A stretch of 20,588 bases of DNA from Acidimicrobiales bacterium (GCA_013003325.1 JABDJU010000131.1:1-20588), one strand, 5' to 3'. Shown: positions 1 to 7,328, counted from the stretch's first letter. Numbers and translations: made by a program. The notes: generated by a model from the letters alone, not told the origin.

Positions 1-258
1 CGGTGAGGGCATCCAGTCGATCGCGCTGATGAAGTCGAAGAAACGAAAACGCTGCCGCTCGCGGAGGTAGGCCGCAGTATCGCCCCAGGAGCTGGTGGCG
101 ATCCGGACGGTGAGATCGACGCCGGGAACCAGCGCATGCTCGACCAGCGCGTCGCCGAGGTCGGTCCGAAGTGCGTCGAGCAGGGCAGTCCTGGCGTGAT
201 CGACCACCTCTACCTGTTCGTCGGTTTCGGTGTCAGCTGACGACGGCAAGCGGATCAC
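1..258 (-). CDS. nuoC: NADH-quinone oxidoreductase subunit C (NuoC), N-terminal part only
   Basis: This is the 30 kDa peripheral-arm subunit of complex I, which sits next to NuoB and NuoD near the quinone site. About 86 residues are visible before the gene runs off the left edge. The last visible stretch reads FRFFDFISAIDWMPSP, which matches the conserved NuoC segment around 'FLSAIDW'. The frame is open from a GTG at 256-258, and that start overlaps the end of nuoB by 26 nt; an in-frame TTG at 247-249 is an alternative. The order nuoA-nuoB-nuoC and the overlaps are those of a standard nuo operon. The start codon is uncertain because no clear ribosome binding site was found; the family assignment is fairly secure. 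Confidence 0.8.
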   Translation of the reverse strand, partial: MIRLPSSADTETDEQVEVVDHARTALLDALRTDLGDALVEHALVPGVDLTVRIATSSWGDTAAYLRERQRFRFFDFISAIDWMPSP

Positions 259-736
259 CCTTCCACTTCTCGGCCATGTCTTCGTTCTGGATCATCTCTT
301 GCAGGAGCACGATCCCTTCGAGCAGAGCCTCGGGCCGGGGTGGGCAGCCGGGAACGTACACGTCGACCGGGATGATCTGGTCTACGCCCTTGGTCACCGA
401 GTAGCTGTCCCAGTAGGGGCCGCCGCAGTTGGCGCACGATCCCATGCTGATCACGTACTTTGGCTCTGGCATCTGTTCATACAGGCGCCGAACGGCCGGG
501 GCCATCTTGTCGGTCACGGTGCCGGACACGCACACGAAGTCGGCTTGACGGGGACTGGCCGGCAATGGGATGACGCCGAGGCGCATCACGTCGTAGCGGG
601 GTGAGCCGAAGGCCGCTCCCATCTCGATAGCGCAGCAGGCGAGGCCCCACTGATAGACCCACAAGCTGTACTTGCGACTCATGTTGAGCAGCGTGGTGAG
701 CGGCTTGGGCACACGGCCGGATTCGACTAGGCCCAT
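233..736 (-). CDS. nuoB: NADH-quinone oxidoreductase subunit B (NuoB)
   Basis: This 167-residue protein is the complex I subunit that carries the terminal [4Fe-4S] cluster N2, which passes electrons to quinone. The four expected ligands are visible: the Cys pair at 34-35 in GLACCAIEM, Cys101 in MGSCANCGGPY, and Cys131 in VPGCPPRPEA. The 'SPRQADF' and 'GTVTDKMAP' segments are also typical, and the length is usual for the family. The ATG at 734-736 lies inside the end of nuoA, with an 8-9 nt overlap. It is preceded by AGGAG (744-748) at a 7 nt spacing, a strong ribosome binding site that fixes the start. Translation is probably coupled to nuoA upstream and nuoC downstream. Confidence 0.97.
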   Translation of the reverse strand: MGLVESGRVPKPLTTLLNMSRKYSLWVYQWGLACCAIEMGAAFGSPRYDVMRLGVIPLPASPRQADFVCVSGTVTDKMAPAVRRLYEQMPEPKYVISMGSCANCGGPYWDSYSVTKGVDQIIPVDVYVPGCPPRPEALLEGIVLLQEMIQNEDMAEKWKGDPLAVVS

Positions 737-1092
737 CGGAGGACTCCTTTTCGCCAGGCGTAGGCGAGCCCGAGGGTGAGGATGAAGATGAAGATGGTCA
801 TCTCAACGAGCCCGAACCAGCCGAACGCCTCCAGCCTGACCGCCCAGGGAAAGATGAAGACGGCCTCGACGTCGAACATCACGAAGAGCAGGGCAAAGAT
901 GTAATACCGGATCTGCGACTGACCCCAGTGGGCGCCGACCGGGTCTACACCGGACTCGTAGTTTTCGATCTTCCCTACTGTCGGTCGCGACGGCCGAAAG
1001 ATCGACGCCAGACCGATGAAGGTGCCCACGAGACCGAAGGCGGCAGCACCAAAAACGGCAACCAAAAGGTACTGGCGCAAGAACTCGGACAC
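727..1092 (-). CDS. nuoA: NADH-quinone oxidoreductase subunit A (NuoA)
   Basis: This 121-residue membrane subunit of complex I lies at the junction of the membrane and peripheral arms. Three hydrophobic segments are visible, at about 8-30, 63-85 and 92-111. The conserved 'YESGVDPVG' loop (the NuoA ND3-like loop, here without the Cys found in mitochondria) and the 'RYYIFALLFVMFDVEAVFIFPWA' region with its acidic residues are characteristic. It is the first gene of the leftward nuo unit. The start is GTG at 1090-1092. No SD site precedes it, but TACGAT at 1101-1106 lies 8 nt upstream, which suggests a leaderless transcript beginning at or next to the start codon. Confidence 0.96.
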   Translation of the reverse strand: MSEFLRQYLLVAVFGAAAFGLVGTFIGLASIFRPSRPTVGKIENYESGVDPVGAHWGQSQIRYYIFALLFVMFDVEAVFIFPWAVRLEAFGWFGLVEMTIFIFILTLGLAYAWRKGVLRWA

Positions 1093-1100
1093 GGGCGTAG

Positions 1101-1106
1101 ATCGTA
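1101..1106 (-). promoter_or_regulatory. possible -10 box of a leaderless nuoA promoter
   Basis: On the minus strand TACGAT fits the TANNNT form of a -10 element and lies 8 nt before the GTG of nuoA. A weak -35-like TTGGGG sits 18 nt further upstream. The same arrangement recurs before other genes of the window. The identification rests on sequence pattern only. Confidence 0.4.
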
Positions 1107-1163
1107 GCTGGCAGCCGACCTCGTCCCCAAGCTATCCCCCGTTACATTCTGAGGTCCGTGCAC

Positions 1164-1178
1164 CGCCCAACGTGGGCG
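1164..1178. promoter_or_regulatory. inverted repeat CGCCCA-ACG-TGGGCG in the nuoA/lipoprotein intergenic region
   Basis: Perfect 6-bp arms are separated by 3 bp. The site lies in the 187-nt divergent gap (1093-1279) between nuoA and the lipoprotein gene, about 70 nt upstream of nuoA. The size and symmetry fit a binding site for a dimeric repressor or activator, but nothing else identifies a regulator. It could also be a chance GC-rich palindrome. Confidence 0.25.
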
Positions 1179-1279
1179 ATTTCGATCCAACGACGCTGTG
1201 TCCGAGTCGGTCAAAAAGGGGGTGCGGCGGTGACGTCGTCCTCTGGCGCTCAGAAACGGATGCGGATCACTGTAGAAGT

Positions 1280-2863
1280 GTGAAAAGCCCACCGCTTCGA
1301 GTTCTCGCGGTTGTCGCAACCGCAGCTCTGCTGGCCGCATCGTGCGCCGGCGACACGGTCGCGAACCGAGTTGCCGACACGCCCACCACAACGACGTTCA
1401 TGGCATCACGCGACGGCCAGCTGTGGGCCGTGGAGGCCAACATCTGGACCGCTGCACTCCTGGAGCTGCCGTCGCAGATGGGCGGCTCGGCGTACCGGTA
1501 CTTCTGGGACCCAAATGTGGAGTTTGACTTCCGTTCGATGGTTCCGGCAGTTCCGATCGAAACCGGCGAAGGGGCATTCTCGTTCATGTTGAGTGTCCTG
1601 CCGCCCCGAAGCGATGCCGCGGTCCCGATGGGACCGGCGTTCATCAGTACCGACGGGGTCGTCTTCCGGATCTACCTCGACTGGGGCCCCTCCGGAATGG
1701 ACACGACCGACATCACGGCGACGCCCGCCCATATTGTGAATATTCTCGACCCGATCGGGATGCACGGCGGAAAGAAGATGGTGTCGGCGTTCTCGAGCGA
1801 GGCATTCAGGGAACGGCGGCCCTCGTTCGTGGAGCCCTTCGAGGCCGACGAACTCGCGGCCTTTTGGGTGGACGCCTGGTCAGATCCCTCGATCGAACTC
1901 AGCGATGTGTATGCCGAAGGCGCCACCTACGTCGACTCGATCGCCGGAATACGAACCGCAGGCCTACCCGAGCTCGATTCGGTCCGAGAGACCCAGTCAG
2001 CCACGACCTGGAGGATCAGCCAGTTGCCCGACGGCACCTCGGCGGTCTACCCGCTCGGCTCGAGCTACTTCATTCTCGACGGCCTGGTCGTTGTGGTCGA
2101 CGGGGATGACGGAACCGGATGCCCGGGTGAGCTCGCAGTCTTGCTGACCATGTCGAATGGCACGATCGTGTCAGAAGAACGATTCCGCACGATCGATCAG
2201 GCCCGCCGGTGCGTGCCCGACGACGACCTTCCCGGAGGTTGGTGGCAAGGGAGGGAGCTACGGGTCGATGAAACGCTGATCAGTGTCGAGGATCTCGTGA
2301 CGGTCACCGGTTGGATCCAGGTGAACGGCGCACGGATCAATGTGTACAACGGGACCGATGAACTCGAGTCCGCGCTTCGGTGGGCGCTCGGTCGATTCGA
2401 GCAAGCCGGGCTGGCGATGCCGGCACCGGAGTCGATCACGTTCACCCGTCACCTGGAGCTGTGCGATGAAGTGCTCGGGCGATCGATCGTCACCGACGAC
2501 GGGTGGCGGTTGTACCTCTGCTTCGACGAGACCGGGCAGTGCACGGTCGACGATTGCGCATCACTGGCCATCCGGCCCAAACACATCCTGCTCCACGAGC
2601 TGGCCCACGTATGGATGTACGAGAACCTCACCGACAGCGACCGCGCCACCTTCACGAACCGGCTCGGCCTCGAAGTGTGGGAAGACCGCACCTTCGACTG
2701 GGCTGACCAGGCACGCGAGCATGCCGCGGAAACGATTGCGTGGGGTCTGCTCGACCGGCCGTTGAACCTCTACCGAATCGGGCTGCCCGAGGAGGTACAG
2801 CTGCGGAGCCAATTCAGGTTCCTGACCGGCCGCGAGGTCATCCAACCCGGCGGTCAACTCTGA
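1280..2863 (+). CDS. lipoprotein with NTF2-like region and C-terminal HELAH zincin motif
   Basis: The gene encodes a 527-residue protein exported as a lipoprotein. The N-terminus has a basic start, a hydrophobic core and a lipobox ending in Cys22 (LAASC). This places the start at the GTG of 1280-1282 rather than at the upstream ATG of the longer open frame. The middle (about 180-300), with 'FWVDAWSDPSIELSDVYAEG' and 'SSYFILDGLVVVVDG', resembles a SnoaL/NTF2-like fold. The C-terminal part has H439-E440-L441-A442-H443, a classic HExxH zinc-protease motif. E480, H481 and E484 in 'REHAAETIAWG' lie about 40 residues on and are candidates for the third ligand. I infer a cell-surface metallopeptidase or a related zinc protein of unknown substrate. 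It converges on the acyltransferase gene with only 3 bp between the stops. No named family was recognised for the full length. Confidence 0.8.
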   Translation: MKSPPLRVLAVVATAALLAASCAGDTVANRVADTPTTTTFMASRDGQLWAVEANIWTAALLELPSQMGGSAYRYFWDPNVEFDFRSMVPAVPIETGEGAFSFMLSVLPPRSDAAVPMGPAFISTDGVVFRIYLDWGPSGMDTTDITATPAHIVNILDPIGMHGGKKMVSAFSSEAFRERRPSFVEPFEADELAAFWVDAWSDPSIELSDVYAEGATYVDSIAGIRTAGLPELDSVRETQSATTWRISQLPDGTSAVYPLGSSYFILDGLVVVVDGDDGTGCPGELAVLLTMSNGTIVSEERFRTIDQARRCVPDDDLPGGWWQGRELRVDETLISVEDLVTVTGWIQVNGARINVYNGTDELESALRWALGRFEQAGLAMPAPESITFTRHLELCDEVLGRSIVTDDGWRLYLCFDETGQCTVDDCASLAIRPKHILLHELAHVWMYENLTDSDRATFTNRLGLEVWEDRTFDWADQAREHAAETIAWGLLDRPLNLYRIGLPEEVQLRSQFRFLTGREVIQPGGQL

Positions 2864-2866
2864 GGA

Positions 2867-3985
2867 CTAGAGCACCAAGGGAACGATGGTGAGGCCGACC
2901 AACGCCGACGAGGTGAGTCCGGCGGCGATCACGCGACCCGGGTACCGGTCGAGCGTCGGATTCACCCGTACCGGCCGTTCGAGAATCGACGCGCTGATGG
3001 CGGCGAGCACGGTCGAGACAACGGCTGTGTAGGCGAGCTTCGGCCACGGGTTCATCGCACCGACGGCGTAGTCGGTGATTACGCCAATCGGAACGTGGAA
3101 CAGGTACACCGCGTAGGAGAGACCCCCGAGGTAGACCATCGGCTTCGCCGACAACGCACGCTTGATCCAGGAATCGTCGTGCACCAGTCCGTGCAGAACC
3201 ACCACGATCAACCCGGTCGTGAGGACCCCGCGCAACGAAGGGCTGAGAGATTCGGCGCCGCCGAGCGTGAGCACCACGACCGCGCCCAACGCAGCCGTCG
3301 GGACCGCTCCGGGCAAGTTGGGAACAAGGTTCGGCCGGTCTTTCAACGTGGCCGCAAGGGCGGCGCCGGCGAGCATCTGATAGATCCGCAGATGGGTGAA
3401 GTAGTAGGCCGCCGTCGGGTCGGCCTGATTGAACGCCACCTGAGCCAACGCACCCAGCGCCGCCGCACCGGCGAGCACAACCCACATGACGTCCAGGCGT
3501 CGGCGACGAGCCGCCCAGAGCGCCAGAACGATGGCCGGAAACACGAGGTAGTACTGCTCCTCGATCGACAGCGACCAGAAGTGAAAGAGCGGGCTCGGGT
3601 TGACGAGGCCGTCACGGATGCGGTCGACCGCGTTGAAGTTGGCGAACCAGAGCGCTGCGGATCTGGCGTCTGACTGCACGCCAATGCGCTCGCTTGTTTC
3701 GGTGGCGAACCGCAACGCGACGACGGTGAGCAAAATCGTGACCAGGCCAGCGGGGAGGAGCCGCCGGATGCGCCGGGCGAAGAACCTGAGTAGCCGAATC
3801 TCACCCCGCTCGTGCAGTTCGTTGAGGAGCACGTTGGTGACGAGAAACCCCGACAGCACGAAGAAGACGTCGACCCCGAGATACCCGTTGCTGAACAACG
3901 AGAGCCCGCTGTGATAGGCGACCACCACGTACACCGCGATGGTGCGCAGGCCGTCAAGCTCCGGTCGGTATCCGAATGGTTTCAC
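2867..3985 (-). CDS. acyltransferase-3 family membrane protein (OafA/YrhL-like)
   Basis: This is a multi-pass membrane O-acyltransferase of 372 residues. Such enzymes move acyl (often acetyl) groups onto extracellular glycans, lipids or other surface molecules. The N-terminus reads RPELDGLRTIAVYVVVAYH; R14 and H25 form the family's R-X10-H motif. Further conserved blocks are 'GVDVFFVLSGFLVT', the basic 'ARRIRRLLPA' loop and 'SPLFHFWSLSIEEQYYLVFP'. About ten hydrophobic segments follow. It ends after a last membrane segment and lacks the SGNH esterase domain found in longer relatives. The GTG at 3983-3985 is chosen over an ATG 42 nt upstream because GGAGG lies 5 nt before it. That SD is itself inside a hairpin (3991-4010). 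The acceptor substrate cannot be told from the sequence. Confidence 0.93.
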   Translation of the reverse strand: MKPFGYRPELDGLRTIAVYVVVAYHSGLSLFSNGYLGVDVFFVLSGFLVTNVLLNELHERGEIRLLRFFARRIRRLLPAGLVTILLTVVALRFATETSERIGVQSDARSAALWFANFNAVDRIRDGLVNPSPLFHFWSLSIEEQYYLVFPAIVLALWAARRRRLDVMWVVLAGAAALGALAQVAFNQADPTAAYYFTHLRIYQMLAGAALAATLKDRPNLVPNLPGAVPTAALGAVVVLTLGGAESLSPSLRGVLTTGLIVVVLHGLVHDDSWIKRALSAKPMVYLGGLSYAVYLFHVPIGVITDYAVGAMNPWPKLAYTAVVSTVLAAISASILERPVRVNPTLDRYPGRVIAAGLTSSALVGLTIVPLVL

Positions 3986-3990
3986 GCTCT

Positions 3991-4010
3991 CCTCCCGAAC
4001 ACGCGGGAGG
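3991..4010 (-). promoter_or_regulatory. hairpin that masks the SD site of the acyltransferase gene
   Basis: On the minus-strand transcript CCTCCCG pairs perfectly with CGGGAGG across a 6-nt loop. The downstream arm contains the GGGAGG that serves as the SD, 5-6 nt before the GTG start. Folding would hide the ribosome binding site, so translation could depend on opening of this stem. The pairing is seen directly; the regulatory role is inferred. Confidence 0.45.
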
Positions 4011-4059
4011 TTACGTCGCCGGTCCACCCTCTGGTTGCAGGCAATCGTACGTAAACCCG

Positions 4060-4071
4060 GCAGCTAGCTGC
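4060..4071. promoter_or_regulatory. 12-bp perfect palindrome GCAGCTAGCTGC
   Basis: The palindrome lies in the 257-nt divergent gap (3986-4242) between the acyltransferase and the first molybdopterin oxidoreductase. A perfect dyad in a divergent control region is a candidate operator. No matching second copy was seen in the window, and chance occurrence cannot be excluded. The remainder of the gap holds the two hairpins described separately and no convincing gene. Confidence 0.25.
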
Positions 4072-4177
4072 ATGAGCCTTGCGACCCGCAACCGAAGAGC
4101 ATGCGTTCTCAACCTTCGATCATTCGCACCGGATGTCGATACTGGTCCTCGCTCGGGTTCTAACAGCGCTACCACCA

Positions 4178-4235
4178 CGCGCCGCCGCCTGTCCCCTTGA
4201 ACGGCGGGCGGCGTGTGTGGCGCAGCCAGGCACAC
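4178..4235 (+). promoter_or_regulatory. tandem hairpins in the leader of the first molybdopterin oxidoreductase gene
   Basis: Hairpin 1 pairs 4180-4189 with 4203-4213: ten base pairs with a 1-nt bulge and a 13-nt loop. Hairpin 2 pairs GTGTG and TGGC (4213-4221) with GCCA and CACAC (4225-4235), with a 3-nt loop and a 2-nt bulge. The two touch at 4213. Hairpin 2 ends 7 nt before the ATG at 4243 and just before the AGAGGA that would serve as SD. They may be an attenuator or a translational control element, or simply GC-rich folding. Confidence 0.35.
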
Positions 4236-4242
4236 TAGAGGA

Positions 4243-6243
4243 ATGCGTGATGTGATCGGGGCCTGCCCGCTCGACTGTCCCGACGGATGCAGCTGGATCG
4301 TAACCGTCGACGACGACGGTCACGCGACAAAGCTCCGCGGCAATCCCGATCACCCCTTCACCGATGGCGGCCTGTGCAAAAAGGTGAACCCGTGGCTCGA
4401 GTTCGCCACTGACCAGTCTCGAATCCTGCACCCGCTGAAACGGGTCGGCCCAAAGGGGGAAGGCCGTTTCGAACGTGTGAGCTGGGACGAAGCCCTCGCC
4501 GACATCGCCGCTCGGCTGATCGAAGTCCGGGATCGGGTCGGTGGGCAGGCGATCTGGCCCTACACCGGCACCGGCAACGTCGGCGCTGTTCAGGGGTCGG
4601 GTCTACCGGCCGGTGCACGGGTCATGAACGCGCTCGGAGCTTCGAACCATCTGGGCACGATCTGCTCGATCAGCGGCCACGTCGGCCTGCTCTACACACA
4701 GGGCTTCGCCAACGGGATGGACCCCGAAGACGTGGTCGACGCCGGCACCGTGTTGCTGTGGGGAGCGAACACCCTTGTGACCAGCCAACACTTCTGGCCC
4801 TTCGTTCAGCGGGCCCGGGACAACGGGGCGCACATCGTGGCCGTCGATCCGGTGGGTACCCGAACCGCTCAACGAGCCGACGAACACATCGCACTGCTGC
4901 CGGGCACCGACGGAGCGCTGGCCCTCGGGTTGTGCCACGCAGTGAGGAAACTCGACGGGGTCGACCAAGCGTGGATCGCCGCCCACGGCGAGAACTACGA
5001 AGACTTCGATCGGTTGCTCGACGAATGGAATCCGGCCCGAGCGGCTCGGGTGTGTGGCCTCGATGAATCTCAGATCCACAATTTGGCCGACCGGATCGTT
5101 GGCACACCACCGGTGGCCATCAAGCTGGGACAGGGGATGCAGCGACACGCCCATGGTGCTCAGGCTGCTCGAACGGTGAGCTGTCTGGCCGGGATAACCG
5201 GCGCCTTCGGCCAACGCGGTGGGGGTCTGGTGTACAGCACAGGGCCTGCCTACGCCTTCAACACCACGACGGCCCGAATGCCCGAACTCGCTCCCGGCCC
5301 CCGACGCGATCGGATCATGACCAGGCTGGTCGACGAACTCGAAGACCCGTCCGAACCGGTGGAGGCGTTGATCATCACCGCTGCAAACCCGGTTGTCTCG
5401 AACCCCGACAGCAACGAGATCAAACGCTCGCTGAGCCGCGACGAGCTGTTCACCGTCGTGATCGACGTGTTCTCGACACCGACCACCGACTTCGCCGACT
5501 ACGTGCTCCCGTCGACACTCCAGCACGAACAGATCGAGATGAACGACAGTTTCACCCACTACTACCTGAATTGGAACAACCCGGCCGTCGAACCCGCGGG
5601 CGAAGCCCTCTCCCACACCGACATCTTCCGTCGCCTCGCCACCGCCCTGGCCGTTCACGACCAGCGGTTTGCCGACACGGTTTTCCAGGCCGACGAGATC
5701 GACTACGCAAAGGCACTCCTCGATACCGATGCCTTCCGGGCCTCCGGGATCACGGTGGAGTCACTCAGGTCCACCGGATTCGCCCGGCTGCCCGAGCCGG
5801 CCCCGGTCGAGCGTTTCTTCTTCTGTAACCCTCAGGCCGAGTCCGACGGCCTGGGGTACCTGCCCGACTGGAGGGGCGTGAAGGAGTCGGTGACCGGTTC
5901 GAGCTACAACCTGATCGCCAACGGCAGCGACTGGCACATCAATACCGTGTTCTCGCAAACGGCCAAGACGATGGCCCGAACCGGCGAACCGCCGGTGGTG
6001 GTGTGCCGCGCCGATGCCGAGAGGGACGGACTCGAAGAAGGGTCGAGGGTGGCGGTTGGCAACGACCGGGGCTCGTTTGTGACAACTGTTTCGATCGACG
6101 ACACCGCTGCTCGACCGGGCGTGGCCGCCATCACCAAAGGCTGGGCCAGTCAGCTGATCAACGCCACGGTCCGCGAAGAGGACTCAGACGGCGGACACGG
6201 TGCTGTGTATCACGACAACCGGGTGACGATTCGGCCGGCGTAG
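4243..6243 (+). CDS. molybdopterin (Mo/W-bisPGD) oxidoreductase, [4Fe-4S] type, probable Cys ligand
   Basis: This 666-residue protein belongs to the DMSO-reductase superfamily of molybdenum or tungsten enzymes. The N-terminal cluster motif is C8-x3-C12-x3-C16 followed by C45. Further conserved blocks are the 'VSWDEAL' segment (79-85), 'LLWGANTLVTSQHFW', 'IVAVDPVGTRTAQRADEHI' and, near the C-terminus, the 'HINTVFSQ...' and '...VRVEEGSRVAVGN'-type pterin-binding region. C141 in GTICSISGH sits where the Mo-ligating Cys or SeCys occurs in related enzymes such as E. coli FdhF. The N-terminus lacks a Tat signal, so the enzyme is probably cytoplasmic. The ATG at 4243 is chosen because AGAGGA precedes it; the open frame extends 30 nt further upstream. 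No electron-transfer partner lies beside it. The substrate is unknown, and 'formate dehydrogenase' would be a guess. Confidence 0.92.
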   Translation: MRDVIGACPLDCPDGCSWIVTVDDDGHATKLRGNPDHPFTDGGLCKKVNPWLEFATDQSRILHPLKRVGPKGEGRFERVSWDEALADIAARLIEVRDRVGGQAIWPYTGTGNVGAVQGSGLPAGARVMNALGASNHLGTICSISGHVGLLYTQGFANGMDPEDVVDAGTVLLWGANTLVTSQHFWPFVQRARDNGAHIVAVDPVGTRTAQRADEHIALLPGTDGALALGLCHAVRKLDGVDQAWIAAHGENYEDFDRLLDEWNPARAARVCGLDESQIHNLADRIVGTPPVAIKLGQGMQRHAHGAQAARTVSCLAGITGAFGQRGGGLVYSTGPAYAFNTTTARMPELAPGPRRDRIMTRLVDELEDPSEPVEALIITAANPVVSNPDSNEIKRSLSRDELFTVVIDVFSTPTTDFADYVLPSTLQHEQIEMNDSFTHYYLNWNNPAVEPAGEALSHTDIFRRLATALAVHDQRFADTVFQADEIDYAKALLDTDAFRASGITVESLRSTGFARLPEPAPVERFFFCNPQAESDGLGYLPDWRGVKESVTGSSYNLIANGSDWHINTVFSQTAKTMARTGEPPVVVCRADAERDGLEEGSRVAVGNDRGSFVTTVSIDDTAARPGVAAITKGWASQLINATVREEDSDGGHGAVYHDNRVTIRPA

Positions 6244-6252
6244 TGGTGCGGT

Positions 6253-7260
6253 CTAGTGGCCGTTGTAGAGGTTGGCCTCGGTGAACTCGACGTCGTTGGC
6301 GACCCAACGCACAACCCCGCCGCGGTCGAGGTCACCGTTGTTGAGCAATCCAAGCCAGTAGTCGAAGCCAGCCTGGTCGGGCTGTCGCCCCAGAACGTTC
6401 TGATACAGAATCTGGAGGTAGCCCTCGTTGTCGACCGAGCCGTAGGTGTTCTGGAACTCCTGGCTGACTGCGAACTCGGCGCTGATCCGATCGATCGAGA
6501 CACCCGTCGCGTTGAGGCCAATCCAGTAGTTGGCACCGGCGATTTCGGCCTGGCGGTTGAAGAAGGCGAGGTAGAGGCGAAGGATGTCGGCTTCGGGCTT
6601 GTCGAAGTCTTCCTGGGTGATGAGATCTTCGATGGTCTGAGCTGGCTCGAACGCCCGCAGCGGTTCGTTGATCGCCTGGGCTTCGCTGTCGACGCAGCGG
6701 TAATCGTTGTCGGTGAAGAACTCGGTGCCGATGCTCTGCTCGGTTGTGTAGTTCTGCGTCACTGAGCCCGCGTCGGTCCCGATCCAGGCGATCGCCCATG
6801 CGGTGTGGCCCATGCAGAACACGCCCACATTGGCATAGTCGGCGTCGGCGGCGAGCATGATCCGGCGATGGCCGTCGCTCTCGTTCCACTGCTTGACCAA
6901 AGTGTTGGTACTTCCGCCGGCTGGCACCGCATAGCGGGCGGCGAGGATCTCAGCTTCCACGAAGCCCTGGTTGCACGAGGCGGGGTAGTGCTCCAGAGCT
7001 CGCTGGGCCGCGTTCTGCTGGGCGATGCAGTTGAGGTAACCCTCGTAGTCGCCCCAGGGCTCGGACCGCAGCGCGCCGAGTCCGTACTCGGCCCTGGTCC
7101 GATTGATGGTGTCGAGCATCTCGGCCTCGGCGTCATGGGCTCGCACAACGGATCCTTCGAAGAAGCCACCTGCCGCACCGGCCGGAGCCGCACCGACCGT
7201 GGTGAGCAGGCTGAAGACAATGCAGGCGGCCAGCAGAACCCGTCGCGTCGAAGCCATCAT
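6253..7260 (-). CDS. secreted CAP/SCP-domain protein with C-terminal DUF4214 domain
   Basis: The 335-residue protein starts with a Sec signal peptide (about 1-30, cleavage likely after AGA or AGAA). Residues about 45-165 form a CAP (SCP/PR1-like) domain: 'MLDTINRTRAEYGLGAL' at its start, a central 'EAEILAARY', then 'WNESDGHRRIMLAADADYANVG' and 'AWAIAWIG'. Several Cys (in LNCIAQ, ASCNQG, VFCMGH and YRCVD) could form disulphides. Residues about 225-330 match DUF4214: 'RLYLAFFNRQAEIAGANYWIG', then a second half with 'ILYQNVLGRQPDQAGFDYWLG'. DUF4214 is often found on secreted and S-layer-associated proteins, so attachment to the cell surface or matrix is a reasonable inference. The gene starts at ATG-ATG (7260 or 7257) without a clear SD. 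It converges on the first oxidoreductase with 9 bp between stops. Confidence 0.92.
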   Translation of the reverse strand: MMASTRRVLLAACIVFSLLTTVGAAPAGAAGGFFEGSVVRAHDAEAEMLDTINRTRAEYGLGALRSEPWGDYEGYLNCIAQQNAAQRALEHYPASCNQGFVEAEILAARYAVPAGGSTNTLVKQWNESDGHRRIMLAADADYANVGVFCMGHTAWAIAWIGTDAGSVTQNYTTEQSIGTEFFTDNDYRCVDSEAQAINEPLRAFEPAQTIEDLITQEDFDKPEADILRLYLAFFNRQAEIAGANYWIGLNATGVSIDRISAEFAVSQEFQNTYGSVDNEGYLQILYQNVLGRQPDQAGFDYWLGLLNNGDLDRGGVVRWVANDVEFTEANLYNGH

Positions 7261-7292
7261 GTAGAGATCATCGGCAGGCCGACCGACCCTTC

Positions 7293-7298
7293 GTTATA
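7293..7298 (-). promoter_or_regulatory. possible -10 box upstream of the CAP-DUF4214 gene
   Basis: On the minus strand TATAAC lies 32 nt before the ATG at 7260, in the 94-nt gap between ppk2 and this gene. It is one of the most AT-rich hexamers in the gap. No good -35 element is seen at 16-18 nt, so the call is weak. Confidence 0.3.
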
Positions 7299-7328
7299 GG
7301 GCAAATTACCCAAGATGAAGCATGTCTA

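Noticed and set aside
1016..1279. N-terminal extension of the lipoprotein open frame to an ATG at 1016
   Set aside because: It would overlap nuoA on the other strand, and a signal peptide with lipobox begins at the GTG of 1280, so the extension is not coding.
4011..4235. 74-residue minus-strand open frame in the divergent gap
   Set aside because: No SD, no motif and an Arg-rich composition typical of non-coding GC-rich DNA; the gap is better explained as a control region.
4178..4242. Moco riboswitch before the first oxidoreductase
   Set aside because: Only two simple hairpins are seen, without the multi-stem layout of that motif as I know it.
4603..5658. 351-residue minus-strand open frame
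   Set aside because: It is antisense to the first oxidoreductase and shows no domain or start signal.
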